Shown: positions 8,109-16,891, counted from the first letter of the stretch. The stretch: 43,722 nt of DNA from an uncultured Pseudophaeobacter sp. (GCA_905479575.1 CAJQNB010000031.1:1-43722); one strand, 5' to 3'. Notes: a model not told the origin generated them from the sequence alone. Translations and numbers: made by a program.

Positions 8109-9425
8109 ATGACGACAGTTTCCTGGCGCGACATGTGGCGGGTCTTTGGCAAGATCGGCCTGATGAGTTTTGGCGGCCCCGCCGCGCAGATCGCAGTGAT
8201 GCACCGCGAACTGGTAGAAGAACGGCCCTGGTTGGACGAGGAGAGCTTTCTGCGCGGCCTGTCCTTTTGCATGTTACTGCCCGGCCCCGAAGCCATGCAG
8301 CTGTGCACCTATACCGGCTGGCGCCTGCGCGGGTTCGCTGGCGGGCTGCTGGCGGGCCTGCTGTTTGTGCTGCCCGGCGCCTTGGTGATTGCAGCGCTTG
8401 TCTGGGTTTACAGCGTCTTTGGCACGCTGCCCGCGGTGCAGGCGGCCTTTCTCGGCATCAAGGCCGCGGTGGTGGTCATTGTTGTGCAGGCGCTTTGGAA
8501 GCTGAGCCACAAGGCCTTGAAACATAGGCGAGACTGGTGGCTGGCCGGATTTGGCTTTGTGGCGCTTTTCGTCTTTGGCCTGCCCTTTCCACTGGTGATC
8601 CTGGGGGCTGGTCTCTTTGGCATGATGACCCTGACAAGCACGACACAGGCCAAATCAGCATTAGCGCTCCCGGAGCCACCCACCAGAACCGATGCTTTGA
8701 CGGCGACTGCTCCGCAGCTGACATTCCAACACAGCCTGCGCAGCTGTGTCATCTGGGGTGGGTTGTGGCTGCTGCCGCTGATGCTTCTCAGCTTCGTCGG
8801 CGCTGATTTTCTGGCCAGTATCGGCTGGTTCTTTGCCAAATTGGCGGTGGTCACCTTTGGCGGCGCCTATGCGGTGCTCGCCTATATGAGCCAGGCGGTG
8901 GTGCAACACCATCAATGGATCAGCGCAGGCGAAATGATCGACGCGCTTGGCCTGGCCGAGACCACCCCCGGCCCTCTCATCCTGGTGACCCAGTTTGTGG
9001 CCATGTTGGCGGGACTGAAACAGGGCGGTTTTGCGCTGTACCTGGCGGCCGGGGTAACGGCGCTTTGGGCCACATTCATGCCCTGCTTCCTATGGATTTT
9101 TGCCGCCGCCCCCTATGTGGAGCGCCTCGCAGCCCAGCCCCGCCTGTCAGCGGCGCTCAAGGCGATAACCGCCACCGTTACCGGCGTCATCCTGAACCTG
9201 ATGGTCTGGTTTACCCTGCATGTCCTTTTTCAGGATATAACCCTGCTTCAAAGCGGCCTCTTGGCAATGCCCTGGCCAAATTGGAGCACCCTGAACACCT
9301 CAGCCCTGCTGTTGACCCTGCTGGCACCGCTGGTCGCCTATGGGCTGCGGGGGCGTTTGTTCTGGCTGCTGGCGCTCATGGCTCTGGCGGGTCTGGCAAT
9401 GCCGCCACTGCTGGCCCTGACATAG
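8109..9425 (+). CDS. chrA: Chromate transporter, two-domain CHR family
   Basis: 438-residue inner-membrane protein with two homologous halves, as in long-chain ChrA proteins that export chromate. The N-half has IGLMSFGGPAAQIAVMH and LPGPEAMQLCTYTGW. The C-half repeats the pattern as LAVVTFGGAYAVLAYM and ETTPGPLILVTQFVAML. About 10-12 hydrophobic segments are visible. The ATG at 8109 follows AAGGA at nine bases. It stands between ssrA and sspB on the same strand, without a chrB partner nearby, so its regulation is unknown. Family assignment is firm; chromate as the physiological substrate is the usual family annotation. Confidence 0.93.
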   Translation: MTTVSWRDMWRVFGKIGLMSFGGPAAQIAVMHRELVEERPWLDEESFLRGLSFCMLLPGPEAMQLCTYTGWRLRGFAGGLLAGLLFVLPGALVIAALVWVYSVFGTLPAVQAAFLGIKAAVVVIVVQALWKLSHKALKHRRDWWLAGFGFVALFVFGLPFPLVILGAGLFGMMTLTSTTQAKSALALPEPPTRTDALTATAPQLTFQHSLRSCVIWGGLWLLPLMLLSFVGADFLASIGWFFAKLAVVTFGGAYAVLAYMSQAVVQHHQWISAGEMIDALGLAETTPGPLILVTQFVAMLAGLKQGGFALYLAAGVTALWATFMPCFLWIFAAAPYVERLAAQPRLSAALKAITATVTGVILNLMVWFTLHVLFQDITLLQSGLLAMPWPNWSTLNTSALLLTLLAPLVAYGLRGRLFWLLALMALAGLAMPPLLALT

Positions 9426-9574
9426 CCCCCAAGGTCGCGCAGGACGCCCCGCCAGCGACAGGCCCAACTCCACTGGCTAGGGCCCCAAATTAATGACAAA
9501 AACTGCCCGGCCGCCTCTTTAGTTTCTGGCAGAATCCCCTATGCTGGTGCAGCAATTTAACAGGGGTGTCATTC

Positions 9575-10054
9575 ATGTCCCGCGAAATCGACTACGGAAA
9601 TCTGATGCACTCCGCCATGCGCGGGCTCATTCGCACCGTCCTGCAGGATGTTGCGGACAAGGGGCTGCCGGGAAACCATCACTTTTTTATCACCTTTGAT
9701 ACCAACCATCCGGATGCGCAATTGGCAGACTGGCTGCGGGAACGCTACCCCGGTGCCATGACTGTTGTGATGCAGCATTGGTACGACAATCTTGACGTAG
9801 AAGAGAATGGTTTTGGCATCACCCTGAACTTTGGTGACGCACCGGAAACGCTCTATATCCCCTATGACGCGATCGAAACCTTCGTGGATCCCTCCGTGGA
9901 ATTTGGCCTTCGCTTTGAAACAGCCGAAGACGATGACGACGATGATGCCCCCACAGATGATGACGACACCGAGGCAACCGGCGAAACCGACGCGGAAAGA
10001 CCGCACGCCTCGGATGGGGATGTCGTGTCTCTGGACAGCTTCCGCAAACACTAG
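9575..10054 (+). CDS. sspB: SspB-family ClpXP adaptor
   Basis: 159 residues with the alphaproteobacterial SspB pattern: IDYGNLMHSAMRGLIRTVL, GNHHFFITFDTNHPDAQL, MTVVMQHWYDNL and ETLYIPYDAIETFVDPSVEFGL. This folded domain (about 1-115) binds the tmRNA tag. A highly acidic, disordered linker follows. The short conserved tail GDVVSLDSFRKH should be the ClpX-docking XB motif. The product delivers ssrA-tagged proteins to ClpXP. Its substrate-marking RNA is encoded only about 2 kb upstream. I chose the ATG at 9575 because an AGGGG SD fits it; a GTG at 9566 is in frame but too close to that SD. Confidence 0.92.
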   Translation: MSREIDYGNLMHSAMRGLIRTVLQDVADKGLPGNHHFFITFDTNHPDAQLADWLRERYPGAMTVVMQHWYDNLDVEENGFGITLNFGDAPETLYIPYDAIETFVDPSVEFGLRFETAEDDDDDDAPTDDDDTEATGETDAERPHASDGDVVSLDSFRKH

Positions 10055-10063
10055 CGCCTGCCC

Positions 10064-10085
10064 GCCCCCACCGCCGAGGTGGGGC
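10064..10085 (+). terminator. Hairpin after sspB
   Basis: Arms CCCCACC and GGTGGGG (7 bp) around a 5-nt loop, with one further outer G-C pair across a bulge, starting about 10 bases past the sspB stop. There is no U-run, so intrinsic termination is uncertain. Confidence 0.4.
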
Positions 10086-10147
10086 TGCGGAACCATTTGT
10101 ATGCGGGGTTCTGATGCGGAACGGGCAATACACCTGCGCAGTCAGGG

Positions 10148-10224
10148 CCAATCGCAGACAGGGTCAATCGCAGTCGGGACAACCGCTGACGAGCCAATAG
10201 CAGACAGGCCAATAGCAGACAGGG
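10148..10224. repeat. Imperfect tandem repeat of about 16 bp
   Basis: Four related units around CCAATcGCAGACAGG: 10148-10164, about 10165-10179 (diverged), 10194-10208 and 10209-10224. The last two are identical over 15 bases (CCAATAGCAGACAGG). It lies in the 353-base interval 10055-10407 between convergent genes, which otherwise holds only the sspB hairpin. No function is evident; it looks like a slippage-prone array. Confidence 0.6.
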
Positions 10225-10407
10225 CCCAACTAAAGCGGCCCACACATTTGACCGCTAGACTTTGTTGATCGCAAAATCTTGGCCAGAAACATGCCTCTCA
10301 ATAATTAGCCCGGAAATTTCCCTTTGCACACAGCAAGGCGCGGCACGGGCGGCCAGCAGCAGGCTTGCGAAAAAGCCCATCTACACTCCATCAGCCCCCC
10401 ATGGCTG

Positions 10408-11040
10408 TCACCGACGCAGAAGCTCAGTCTCTATCCGGCGGACCGGCTGACCATTGCGATGGGTGTGAAAGACGAGAGACAGCCCGTTTTCCGTCAGGCG
10501 GCGATCATATTGCTGCATTTCATAATCGCCGTTTTGATGAATAAACATCGAAAATACCGTCAGCGTATCGCCGCTAAGCCGCGCCCAGACATAGGGCTGC
10601 CCCTTCATGGGATCCTGCTGGACCTCATGTCCAAAAACATTGCGCTGCATAGCCGCCGCGTAAATCCCGCCGCGGTCACTGGGTATAAATTTAACCTCAT
10701 AGGATTTCTCTCTGCGCCGACCATCCTCTTTTTCGGTGACCGTGTTCCACTGAACCTTGAAGCCTTTGTCGGTTTCCGAGATCACAATACTCAGATCCCG
10801 CTGATCCTTTGTGCCATCGCTCATAGGCACTTCTGCCGACCCGCTATAGCGACCGACAAAATCGCCGATATCATGGGCAGAAGCCCGTACGACATGACCA
10901 AAGATCAGAAAAACGGTCAAAACCAGCAGGCAAAGATAGGCAGGCAAGCCCCCTAGCCCAAAGTGGCCTGGCCGCGTTGCTGCCCGGACCTTGGCCCGAT
11001 GAGCCGTGGCCCGAGAAAGGGATTCGACCGATTGCTTCAC
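10408..11040 (-). CDS. Hypothetical exported or membrane-anchored protein
   Basis: 210 residues from a GTG at 11040, chosen because AGGAGA lies five bases upstream; the frame extends to 11124 without an SD. The N-terminus is a basic stretch of about 30 residues, then a hydrophobic segment (LPAYLCLLVLTVFLIFGHVV) ending in a possible signal peptidase site near ASA-HD. The mature part (about 160 residues) begins IGDFVGRYSGSAEVP and is rich in beta-prone, charged segments. I do not recognise a named domain. The overall form, an export signal followed by a small beta-rich domain, suggests a periplasmic protein. It is convergent with sspB and divergent from fumC. Confidence 0.7.
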   Translation of the reverse strand: MKQSVESLSRATAHRAKVRAATRPGHFGLGGLPAYLCLLVLTVFLIFGHVVRASAHDIGDFVGRYSGSAEVPMSDGTKDQRDLSIVISETDKGFKVQWNTVTEKEDGRRREKSYEVKFIPSDRGGIYAAAMQRNVFGHEVQQDPMKGQPYVWARLSGDTLTVFSMFIHQNGDYEMQQYDRRLTENGLSLVFHTHRNGQPVRRIETELLRR

Positions 11041-11253
11041 TTTATTCTCCTGTGCTGCCTCCCAAAGCGGGTGCCTCAAGCTTAGAGTAATGATCTCTGC
11101 CCGGCTAGCAATGACATGGAACAAGCCCGATCTGGAGAATTCTCTCTATACCCCAGCTGGTGATAGGCTATGCTGCGCGCAACTGGCCAATTGCGTCGCG
11201 ACGGCGCAGAGGTTAAACGGCATGCAACGGCATACCAGACGGAGATAGACAAG

Positions 11254-12648
11254 ATGTCCGATACCCGCACCGAGACCGACAGCTTTGGTCCGCTAGAGGT
11301 TCCTACCGACAAATATTGGGGCGCTCAGACCCAGCGCTCGATCATGAATTTCCCCATCGGTTGGGAAAAGCAGCCCGTCGCCATCGTGCGCGCTCTGGGC
11401 GTGATCAAAAAGGCCTGCGCAATGGCCAACAAGGCCTCCGGCAAGATGGAAGACCGCATTGCGGATGCCGTCATCGCTGCCGCTGGCGAAGTCATTGAGG
11501 GCAAGTTTGACGACAACTTCCCGCTGGTGGTCTGGCAGACCGGGTCTGGCACCCAGTCCAACATGAACTCCAACGAGGTGATCGCAAACCGCGCCATCGA
11601 AATGCTGGGCGGCGTCATCGGATCGAAAGATCCGGTTCACCCCAATGACCACTGCAACATGGGTCAGTCCTCCAACGACACCTTCCCCACGGCCATGCAT
11701 ATCGCCACCGCCATGTCGGTACGGGACGTGCTGCTGCCTGGTCTGGAAAAACTCGCCAAGGGTCTCGAGACCAAATCAGAAGAGTTCAAGGATATCATCA
11801 AGATCGGCCGCACCCATACCCAGGATGCGACACCGCTGACCCTGGGCCAGGAATTTGGTGGCTATGCCCACCAGATCCGTCAGGGGATTGCCCGTGTTGA
11901 GCTGGCGATGCCCGGCATCTATGAGCTGGCACAGGGCGGCACCGCCGTAGGCACCGGTCTGAACACCCAAAAAGGCTGGAGCGAGACCGTTGCGGCCAAT
12001 ATGGCCGAAATCACCGATCTGCCCTTTGTCACCGCCCCCAACAAATTTGAGGCTCTGGCCGCCCATGATGCCATGGTCTTCCTGTCCGGTGCGCTCGCAA
12101 CCATCGCCGGTAGCTGCTACAAGATCGCCAGCGATATCCGCTTTCTGGGCTCCGGCCCCCGCTCTGGTCTGGGTGAGCTGATCCTGCCCGAGAATGAGCC
12201 AGGCTCCTCGATCATGCCCGGCAAGGTGAACCCCACCCAGGCGGAGGCGCTCACCCAGGTCGCGGCCCATGTCATGGGCAATGATGCAGCCATCAAATTT
12301 GCCGGCAGCCAGGGTCATTTTGAGTTGAACGTCTACAACCCGATGATGTCCTACAACCTGCTGCAGTCGATCCAGCTGCTGGGCGATGCCACCGACAGCT
12401 TTACCGAACGGATGCTCAACGGCATTCAGGCCAACGAGCCGCGCATCGACAAGCTGATGAAGGAATCGCTGATGCTGGTGACAGCTCTGGCGCCGACCAT
12501 CGGCTATGACAATGCCACCAAGGTCGCCAAGACCGCGCATAAAAACGGCACCACCCTCAAAGAAGAAGCCATCGCGCTTGGCTTTGTGGATGAAGCCACC
12601 TTTGACGCGGTTGTGCGCCCCGAGCAGATGATCGGTCCCAAGGACTGA
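11254..12648 (+). CDS. fumC: Class II fumarate hydratase
   Basis: 464 residues of the aspartase/fumarase superfamily, converting fumarate to L-malate in the TCA cycle without an Fe-S cluster. Visible motifs are [14 protein letters not shown] (about 96-109), [10 protein letters not shown] with the catalytic histidine at 188, and the superfamily signature [11 protein letters not shown] (317-327) with the catalytic serine at 319. The ATG at 11254 opens [12 protein letters not shown], the usual FumC start; GGAG lies 11 bases upstream. The stop overlaps the start of the next small gene (TGATG), so the two are probably translationally coupled. Confidence 0.97.
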   Translation: MSDTRTETDSFGPLEVPTDKYWGAQTQRSIMNFPIGWEKQPVAIVRALGVIKKACAMANKASGKMEDRIADAVIAAAGEVIEGKFDDNFPLVVWQTGSGTQSNMNSNEVIANRAIEMLGGVIGSKDPVHPNDHCNMGQSSNDTFPTAMHIATAMSVRDVLLPGLEKLAKGLETKSEEFKDIIKIGRTHTQDATPLTLGQEFGGYAHQIRQGIARVELAMPGIYELAQGGTAVGTGLNTQKGWSETVAANMAEITDLPFVTAPNKFEALAAHDAMVFLSGALATIAGSCYKIASDIRFLGSGPRSGLGELILPENEPGSSIMPGKVNPTQAEALTQVAAHVMGNDAAIKFAGSQGHFELNVYNPMMSYNLLQSIQLLGDATDSFTERMLNGIQANEPRIDKLMKESLMLVTALAPTIGYDNATKVAKTAHKNGTTLKEEAIALGFVDEATFDAVVRPEQMIGPKD

Positions 12649-12824
12649 TGGGAAAGCCGGTCAATCTGAACCGGTATCGCAAGACACAGGCGCGGGCCGA
12701 GGATAAGGCCCGCGCTGACCAGAACGCTGTGAAATTTGGCCGCAGCAAGCTGGAAAAATCGCTGCAAGAGGCCCGCGCTGCCAAGGCCAAGCGCGATTTG
12801 GATGGCCACAAGAGCGACGAATGA
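12648..12824 (+). CDS. DUF4169 family small protein
   Basis: 58 residues, highly charged: it starts [18 protein letters not shown] and continues with DENAV-like ADQNAVKFGRSKLEK and ends in DLDGHKSDE. This matches the DUF4169 pattern common in Rhodobacterales; no function is known. The ATG overlaps the fumC stop by one base and its own stop overlaps the next start (ATGA). The protein is predicted to be mostly helical and soluble. Position suggests co-translation with fumC and the ribbon-helix-helix gene. Confidence 0.88.
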   Translation: MGKPVNLNRYRKTQARAEDKARADQNAVKFGRSKLEKSLQEARAAKAKRDLDGHKSDE

Positions 12825-13054
12825 ACAGCCGACCACGCAAGCACTCTTTGACCCTACGCGGACATCGAACCTCGGTCTCGCTGGAAGATCCCTTCTGGCT
12901 GGAGTTTCGCCAGATCGCAGCAAGAACCAATCGCCCAATCAATGAGTTAGCAGCCGAAATTGATGAGGCCCGTGGCGCCGATTGCGGCCTGGCCTCTGCC
13001 ATTCGGCTGTTTGTGCTGCGCGATTTGCAGGCGCGGCTCGCCCCTCAGGGCTGA
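12821..13054 (+). CDS. Ribbon-helix-helix domain protein
   Basis: 77 residues: MNSRPRKHSLTLRGHRTSVSLEDPFW forms the ribbon, then LEFRQIAARTNRPINELAAEID and ASAIRLFVLRDLQ form the helices. This is the RHH family often found beside DUF4169 in alphaproteobacteria. RHH proteins usually bind DNA as dimers, as repressors or antitoxins. The ATG overlaps the DUF4169 stop (ATGA). Its 3' end overlaps the convergent P450 gene by 10 bases. No toxin gene is adjacent, so a regulatory role, perhaps of its own operon, is more likely than a toxin-antitoxin role. Confidence 0.85.
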   Translation: MNSRPRKHSLTLRGHRTSVSLEDPFWLEFRQIAARTNRPINELAAEIDEARGADCGLASAIRLFVLRDLQARLAPQG

Positions 13055-14466
13055 TCGACCTTGCCGCGGGGGGTGACCTGCAACCAGATCCCGTTTTTTG
13101 AGCGCACGGTCAGATGCGCCACCGGCACCGGCGCGACGCCCTCAACACAGCTGAGTTTAAAGTGCCGCAGGATCAGCGATAGGATCAGCGGCCCCTCCAC
13201 CATGGCAAATCCGGCACCGGGGCAAACCCGTGGCCCTGCCGAGAACGGGATATAGGCTTCGCGCTGGCACTGTTTGCCATTTTCCGTTTGCCAGCGATTG
13301 GGATCAAACCCGTCGGGATTGTCCCACAGCCGCTCGTGCCGGTGCAAATGCCAGGGGCTGAGCACGATCTGCGCCCCCTCTGGCACCGTTCGATTGCGAA
13401 ACTGCACGGGGCAGGTTGCTTCGCGCACCATCATGGGCACCGGCGGATACAGCCGTAGGGCTTCGCGGAACACATCCCGCGACAGGCGCAATTTCGATAT
13501 GGCGCTAAAACTCTCATCCGCCAGCGCCTCGGCCTCCTGCGCCAGCTGCTCTTGCCAATCGGGATATAGCGCCATCAGATACAGCGTCCAGGCCAGCGCC
13601 GAGGCACTGGTTTCATGGCCCGCAAGAAAGAAGATCGCCACCTGATCCACCATCTCCTGCGCGTCAAAGCGCTCTCCCGTTTGGGGGTCTGCGGTGGTCA
13701 TAATTTTGGTCGCCAGATCCTCTGGTGCGGTCCCGGCCTTGATCGCCGCCATTCGGGCTTCGGTAAGTTTGCTGATCAGCGCCCGGATCACTTTGGCATT
13801 GGGACGGGTTCCGCGCCGAAAGAACCGGGGCATCCACTTTGGCAAGGGTACAAAGGCCGCAAGGTTCAACAAAGGCTGGCTGCGCTGATAGTTGCGAAAA
13901 CGGGTAAAGACCTCTCCCGCTACTTCGTTTTCGATCGGGATTGAAAACAGGGTGCGAAAAATCACATCCGCCGCCACATGGCTGGTCACCTCTTCCACCT
14001 CGACCCTTGCGCTCTGCCCGACCTGAGCCTGCAACCGCACAATGGCCGAGTCAGCCGCAGCTCGCATCGCCGGGTAAGTCGCCTTGAGCCGTCCCCCTTC
14101 GAAGGCAGGATCGATGATGCGGCGCTGACGTTTCCAGGTCTCGCCATTGGTCAAAAACACCGAATTCCCCAGCAGCGGCTTTAACCCTTCGGCAATGCGA
14201 TCCGATTTGGGGAAGTCATCGGGCTGTTCTTTCAGTACCCGTTTGATCAGGTCGGGCTGGTTGATCAGAAACGAGCGAAAGCTCGGAGCACGAAATTCGG
14301 CCATCCAGGCCCGATAGAGCTTGGCCGGTTGCGCCGACAGAATGTCGTCGCGAAACAGCCGCACATAGCGCCACAATGACACCCGCACCGGCCGCGTTGC
14401 TGGTTTGGGCGGCTTTGGCGCCTCTGTTTCAAGCTGCGGGCTGGGGTCAAGGTCAGGCGCGTTCAT
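13045..14466 (-). CDS. Cytochrome P450
   Basis: 473 residues with the P450 hallmarks: the I-helix oxygen-binding motif AGHETSA, the K-helix ExxR in REALRLYPPVP, and the heme ligand Cys415 in FSAGPRVCPG. There is no membrane anchor, so it is a soluble bacterial class enzyme needing separate redox partners, which are not in this window. A proline-rich N-terminal tail precedes VRVSLWRYVRLFRDDIL. I cannot assign a CYP family or substrate; the long I-helix region and PPVPMMVREA recall fatty-acid or carotenoid-type hydroxylases only loosely. The ATG at 14466 overlaps the stop of the membrane hydrolase gene (ATGA), indicating coupled translation. Confidence 0.93.
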   Translation of the reverse strand: MNAPDLDPSPQLETEAPKPPKPATRPVRVSLWRYVRLFRDDILSAQPAKLYRAWMAEFRAPSFRSFLINQPDLIKRVLKEQPDDFPKSDRIAEGLKPLLGNSVFLTNGETWKRQRRIIDPAFEGGRLKATYPAMRAAADSAIVRLQAQVGQSARVEVEEVTSHVAADVIFRTLFSIPIENEVAGEVFTRFRNYQRSQPLLNLAAFVPLPKWMPRFFRRGTRPNAKVIRALISKLTEARMAAIKAGTAPEDLATKIMTTADPQTGERFDAQEMVDQVAIFFLAGHETSASALAWTLYLMALYPDWQEQLAQEAEALADESFSAISKLRLSRDVFREALRLYPPVPMMVREATCPVQFRNRTVPEGAQIVLSPWHLHRHERLWDNPDGFDPNRWQTENGKQCQREAYIPFSAGPRVCPGAGFAMVEGPLILSLILRHFKLSCVEGVAPVPVAHLTVRSKNGIWLQVTPRGKVDQP

Positions 14467-15773
14467 TCTGGCGACACCGAGGTATATTTGGATACAGGCA
14501 CATCAATCCGACTGGCAGAGGCCTGGCGGGTGCGATAACGCTGCCGCAGGGTTTGGGCCCCGGCGGTGATGCGAAAATAGTCATAGTCGCCCGGCTGGTC
14601 AAAGGCGCAAAGATATTGGAAATGCAGGCGAAAAAACCGCCAGCGCAGCTCGGCCCAGCGGGCCGGGCTCAGGGTCTGGGTGAAGGCGGCAGAAAACACC
14701 AGCGGCCAGCGTTTATCCGCTGGCGCAACGCCGCTTACCGCAACCGGATCACACAGAGCAAAGGCGCAGCCATCACCGGGCGCCGAGACATCAATCCAGG
14801 CAATTTCGTCGCGCTGTGACAGGTATTGCAGATCGCGGCGCAACCGACTGGCACGGGGCAGGAAAGACACCATGGGCACCACCTGGCCCAGGGTGAGAAA
14901 TCCGATCTCGGGGCATGTATCAGGCAGCCCCTCGCGGATGAGATCCGCCAGAACCGACACCCCGACATGCGCCCCGGAGGAATGCCCAACCACCAATAGC
15001 TCTTCAATATCGCCTGCGGCCAAGGCCGCCGCGATCTCTTGTTTAAAGGCCACAATCCGGGCCTCCAACTCTGGTGGGTTTTCCCCGCGTGAGGCGGCTG
15101 AATAGGCGTAGTCATGCATCAGGTAATAGGCAAAGAACTTGCCATCCTGTTTTTTGAACCATCTGAGCAAAACCGCCGCTGCCAGTGCCCCGCCGCCCCA
15201 GCTGGGCAGCAGGGCGTACCAGGGCGGCTGGTCAATAAGCAGCGCAACCGCCGCCGCCCATGCAGCCCCACAGGCCCGGAGCAGCAGCAGGGCCAACAAC
15301 GCCTGCACCAGCAGCATGCCAACAGGGTAGAGCGCGGCAATCACCGGGCCTTTGCGCAGCCGCATAAGGCGGCGTAACGTGCCAGAGGCTATGTAGATCC
15401 AGGCGGTACGGGCCAGCTGCAGATAAGTCCCCGCAATCGAGGCATCCATGCTGTCGCGCACAATGTCAGACCAGACAAGCACGCTGAATTCTGTCTGCAC
15501 CTGCGCGCCGTCGATCTCTGCGGTGACCTGCCAGCCATAGGGGCGCTGGCCCTGTCCTTTGCTGCCGGTCGCCTGCGCCTGTATGGATATCTGATAAGCG
15601 CTGATCTCTGCCTGAGCGGCCGATTCTTTGCGGTAAAGCTCGCGGTAGCGCCGGGGATGAATGGGGTCGTAGCCGGGAATATAGAAAACCCGCCGCGCCC
15701 GCACCGGCTGGGCTGGGTCATCTGGCCTATCCTGTGGCTGCTGCCCGGTTGCGCCCCGCACTATGCTATCCAT
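14463..15773 (-). CDS. Membrane-anchored alpha/beta-hydrolase-like protein
   Basis: 436 residues. The N-terminal part has RRVFYIPGYDPIHPRRYRELY, resembling the first strand and oxyanion region of an alpha/beta hydrolase. Two to three hydrophobic segments span about 150-210. A nucleophile-elbow motif follows, VVGHSSGAHVG, with a serine in GHSSG. Acid and histidine partners cannot be placed with certainty; a DYDYF and an HxxxxCAF stretch near the C-terminus are candidates. A membrane insertion between the fold halves is unusual for a lipase or esterase. Its stop overlaps the P450 start, so a joint lipid or hydrophobic-substrate pathway is plausible. No named family is recognised. Confidence 0.75.
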   Translation of the reverse strand: MDSIVRGATGQQPQDRPDDPAQPVRARRVFYIPGYDPIHPRRYRELYRKESAAQAEISAYQISIQAQATGSKGQGQRPYGWQVTAEIDGAQVQTEFSVLVWSDIVRDSMDASIAGTYLQLARTAWIYIASGTLRRLMRLRKGPVIAALYPVGMLLVQALLALLLLRACGAAWAAAVALLIDQPPWYALLPSWGGGALAAAVLLRWFKKQDGKFFAYYLMHDYAYSAASRGENPPELEARIVAFKQEIAAALAAGDIEELLVVGHSSGAHVGVSVLADLIREGLPDTCPEIGFLTLGQVVPMVSFLPRASRLRRDLQYLSQRDEIAWIDVSAPGDGCAFALCDPVAVSGVAPADKRWPLVFSAAFTQTLSPARWAELRWRFFRLHFQYLCAFDQPGDYDYFRITAGAQTLRQRYRTRQASASRIDVPVSKYTSVSPE

Positions 15774-15776
15774 TCC

Positions 15777-15813
15777 CTGGCCTCGTTGTCTGGCCTCATT
15801 TACTGGCCTCGTT
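15777..15813. repeat. Three direct repeats with 13-bp period
   Basis: CTGGCCTCGTT, CTGGCCTCATT and CTGGCCTCGTT start at 15777, 15790 and 15803. They lie immediately upstream of the hydrolase start codon (15773) on the minus strand, where an SD would be expected. Repeat-number change here could alter expression; this is inference. Confidence 0.6.
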
Positions 15814-15911
15814 GCCTTTGACGCCAGAGTAGTCGAGATTTCCGCCCAGAGTAAGGCCGAGACTGGACCAAGACAGGGTTACGGATGGACAAAGACGGGG
15901 CCGGCCTGGGC

Positions 15912-15956
15912 GCAAAGAGAAAAACCTCCCCCAGGCGGCTACCAGAGGAAGGTTTG
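15912..15956 (-). terminator. Intrinsic terminator downstream of ccdA
   Basis: On the minus strand AAACCTTCC pairs with GGGAGGTTT across a GC-rich inner region, followed directly by TTTTTCTCTTT. It lies about 70 bases past the ccdA stop and upstream of the hydrolase gene, separating the two units. Confidence 0.7.
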
Positions 15957-15981
15957 GAGCTAAGTTCGTAATGGTCGCCCT

Positions 15982-16020
15982 AGCCTTAAGTGACACGAGC
16001 CTTAAGTGACCTGAGCCTTA
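15982..16020. repeat. Direct repeat with 16-bp period next to ccdA stop
   Basis: AGCCTTAAGTGAC begins at 15982 and 15998, with a partial third copy (AGCCTTA) at 16014, four bases before the ccdA stop. TTAA lies at the centre of each unit. No function is evident. Confidence 0.55.
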
Positions 16021-16023
16021 GTA

Positions 16024-16776
16024 TTAGCCGAGGGTGGCAAGAAACGGAAAGGCTTCGAGCAACCACCAGGAGAAGGTCGAGAACAAGCCGGTGACCAACA
16101 TAAAGCCGACCAACAGCAACAGCCCGCCCATGAGTTTCTCGATCAACCCCATATGGCGCTTCATCTTGTTCATCACCACCATCGAGCGGTTCAGGAAGAT
16201 CGCAGCCAGCAAAAACGGCACCCCAAGGCCAAGCGCATAGATCCCCAACAGCAAGGTGCCGCGACTGACCGAGGCCTCGGAAGCGGCGAGCGACAGGATC
16301 GCCCCCAGTTGTGGGCCAATGCAGGGCGTCCAGCCAAAGGCAAAGGCCAGCCCCAGAACATAGGCCCCCAGCACTGATCCACCGGCCTGACCGGCGTCAA
16401 CCCGTGCCTCGCGATCCAGGATAGGAATGCGGAATACCGACAGAAAATGCAGGCCGAAGATGATCACCACAACACCGGAAGCCCGAGCGAAAAGTTCCTG
16501 ATTTTGCAGCACAAAGGCTCCAAAGAAAGAGGCGGTGAAGCCCAACAGCAGGAACACTGTCGACAGGCCAAGAACAAAAAACAGCGCCGACAGGATCACC
16601 TTGCGCCGCGCTGCAGCCGTGCCCTGCATCTCACCAATGGAGACACCGCTCATATAGGCAAGATAGGGCGGCACAATCGGCAGCACACAGGGTGACAAAA
16701 AGCTGACCAAACCGCCCAGGAGCGCCACAAACATTGCAGGCAAGAGCGCTGCATCTATGATCTCAATTCCAAACAT
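16024..16776 (-). CDS. ccdA: CcdA-type thiol-disulfide transmembrane reductant carrier
   Basis: 250 residues with six hydrophobic segments, the size of CcdA. It moves electrons from cytoplasmic thioredoxin to periplasmic thiol proteins for cytochrome c maturation. The redox cysteines are Cys30 in SFLSPCVLPIVPP and Cys152 in FGWTPCIGPQLG, both followed by proline-rich turns as in the family. The ATG at 16776 gives MFGIEIIDAALL. It is divergent from a TusA-like gene, with 115 bases between the start codons. No ccm genes or CcmG/ResA partner are nearby. Confidence 0.93.
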   Translation of the reverse strand: MFGIEIIDAALLPAMFVALLGGLVSFLSPCVLPIVPPYLAYMSGVSIGEMQGTAAARRKVILSALFFVLGLSTVFLLLGFTASFFGAFVLQNQELFARASGVVVIIFGLHFLSVFRIPILDREARVDAGQAGGSVLGAYVLGLAFAFGWTPCIGPQLGAILSLAASEASVSRGTLLLGIYALGLGVPFLLAAIFLNRSMVVMNKMKRHMGLIEKLMGGLLLLVGFMLVTGLFSTFSWWLLEAFPFLATLG

Positions 16777-16891
16777 CTCGTTCCCCTAAAACAGGCTTTC
16801 CCGATCCATAGACCAGCCAGTACCAAAGGTCACGAGGCGCATTGGTCACATCCTTGTGGACAGGGCGTGAGTGGCGGATTATCTGAAAGAC

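Noticed and set aside
7656..8204. 182-codon minus-strand frame across the ssrA-chrA gap
   Set aside because: It overlaps the tmRNA 3' end and the chrA start; composition is antisense-like and there is no SD or family match.
10148..10224. CRISPR array
   Set aside because: The units abut without unique spacers and vary in sequence; no cas genes are present in the window.
12821..13054. Toxin-antitoxin system based on the RHH protein
   Set aside because: No toxin gene is adjacent; the neighbours are fumC, DUF4169 and a convergent P450.
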